The notes under the pieces are model-generated. The model ran no database searches and was not told the origin of the DNA. It saw only the letters and a list, made by a program, of their open reading frames with translations. A stretch of DNA of 64,000 nucleotides from Frigoribacterium endophyticum (lineage in GTDB: Bacteria; Actinomycetota; Actinomycetes; Actinomycetales; Microbacteriaceae): the NCBI RefSeq assembly GCF_011759585.1, contig NZ_JAAOYV010000001.1, forward strand, positions 434,001 through 498,000. Reading direction: 5' to 3'. Of the stretch, positions 63,633 through 64,000 are shown one piece after another (within the stretch, counting starts at the first letter, position 1; the number at the start of each line of letters is the position of its first letter). A program made the position numbers and the translations under genes.

Positions 63633-64000
63633 GGTGCTGGTCCTCTGCGATGGGGGATCGGTGGTCGGGGGCGGTCCTCGTCGTGCGGCGCCGGGCGAGC
63701 CCGCGGCTCGGGGCGCACGCTCGCTCTCCGGGGGACCAGTCTGCGTGACGGAGGCCGGGAGCACGAGGGCCCCGGCGCGGCCGGGCCGCGGACGGTCGTG
63801 GATGCGTCACCGACATTCTCCCCAGGCCCGTCTGGGAAGAGCGTCCACAGGGCGCGTGTCGGCGAGGCCCGCCACGGTGGCCGTCGTCCACCGTCACACG
63901 TCGGAGGGCCGCCGGTAGACTCGGGGGGCGGGTGGACCTCCCGCCCCCGACCCTCACCACAGGCCCCGCCCCGTGCGGCGGCCACCGATCCGCGAGCCCC
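63633..64000. other. window end: control region and possible gene start
   Basis: No complete gene is seen. On the plus strand a TAGACT box (63916-63921) is followed by an imperfect GC hairpin (63921-63950). An open frame from GTG 63932 (DLPPPTLTTGPAP) runs off the window, but it is short and low in complexity, so I do not call it. The DUF3105 promoter should lie near 63640-63700 on the minus strand. Confidence 0.35.

Noticed and set aside
62233-63960. Extension of DUF305 through the DUF3105 gene
   Set aside because: The upstream part is Arg/Pro-rich shadow sequence of DUF3105. The 4-bp overlap at GTG 62973 and the membrane helix right after it fix the start.
63932-64000. Possible gene starting at GTG 63932
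   Set aside because: Only 23 codons are visible, they are Pro/Gly-rich, and the gap from the TAGACT box is too long for the leaderless pattern.

Overview
The window is high-GC DNA (roughly 70% or more G+C by eye) from an actinobacterium, most likely family Microbacteriaceae. The reasons are a full menaquinone pathway, a Res-type (system II) cytochrome c biogenesis operon, many GTG starts, an M23 peptidase with an LTRREARE motif, NusG with a long acidic N-terminus, and many start codons directly behind a TANNNT -10 box, which suggests leaderless mRNAs. The genus cannot be fixed from sequence alone. There is no rRNA, CRISPR array, insertion sequence or prophage.

Layout. 0-5 kb: a phosphatase and the cytochrome c maturation operon resA-ccdA-resB-ccsB. 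5-18 kb: the menaquinone block (menC, menB, menE, menA, menD, menF, menG and a polyprenyl diphosphate synthase), interrupted by small membrane proteins, a PPK2-type kinase and an MFS exporter. 18-21.5 kb: ferredoxin-NADP reductase, a YajQ protein and cardiolipin synthase. 21.6-23.1 kb: a lone AbiEi/DUF559 gene bracketed by imperfect inverted repeats, next to tRNA-Tyr. 23-29 kb: an inositol-phosphatase-like enzyme, an anchored M23 peptidase, an alpha-glucosidase, an aldo/keto reductase, a 2H phosphoesterase, tRNA-Thr and tRNA-Met. 29.4-33.4 kb: a small biosynthetic cluster with a type III polyketide synthase, methyltransferase, flavin monooxygenase and, convergent to them, a UbiA prenyltransferase. 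33.5-37.3 kb: DUF3072, two MaoC-like dehydratases, murB and an aminotransferase. 37.4-40.5 kb: tRNA-Trp, secE, nusG, rplK, rplA. 40.6-55.6 kb: a long insert between rplKA and rplJL with a GNAT enzyme, a quinone-type reductase, a YqaJ nuclease, a ROK-regulated sugar catabolic locus and a two-component system. 55.6-57 kb: rplJ-rplL with a leader attenuator. 57-64 kb: an amino-acid permease, a LuxR-type regulator divergent from an ABC exporter, and a DUF3105-DUF305 pair.

How the genes fit together. The Res operon and the menaquinone block both serve the respiratory chain: heme attachment to c-type cytochromes and synthesis of the lipid quinone. The sugar locus is a self-contained uptake-oxidation-isomerisation module: binding protein, two permeases, two Gfo/Idh/MocA oxidoreductases, two TIM-barrel isomerase-like proteins and a beta-propeller protein, divergent from a ROK repressor. 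It has no ABC ATPase of its own. The type III PKS operon resembles alkylresorcinol-modifying operons and, with the neighbouring prenyltransferase, is the best candidate for an uncharacterised pathway. A decamer (GGAGGCGCGG or its complement) recurs at least 22 times, often between genes.
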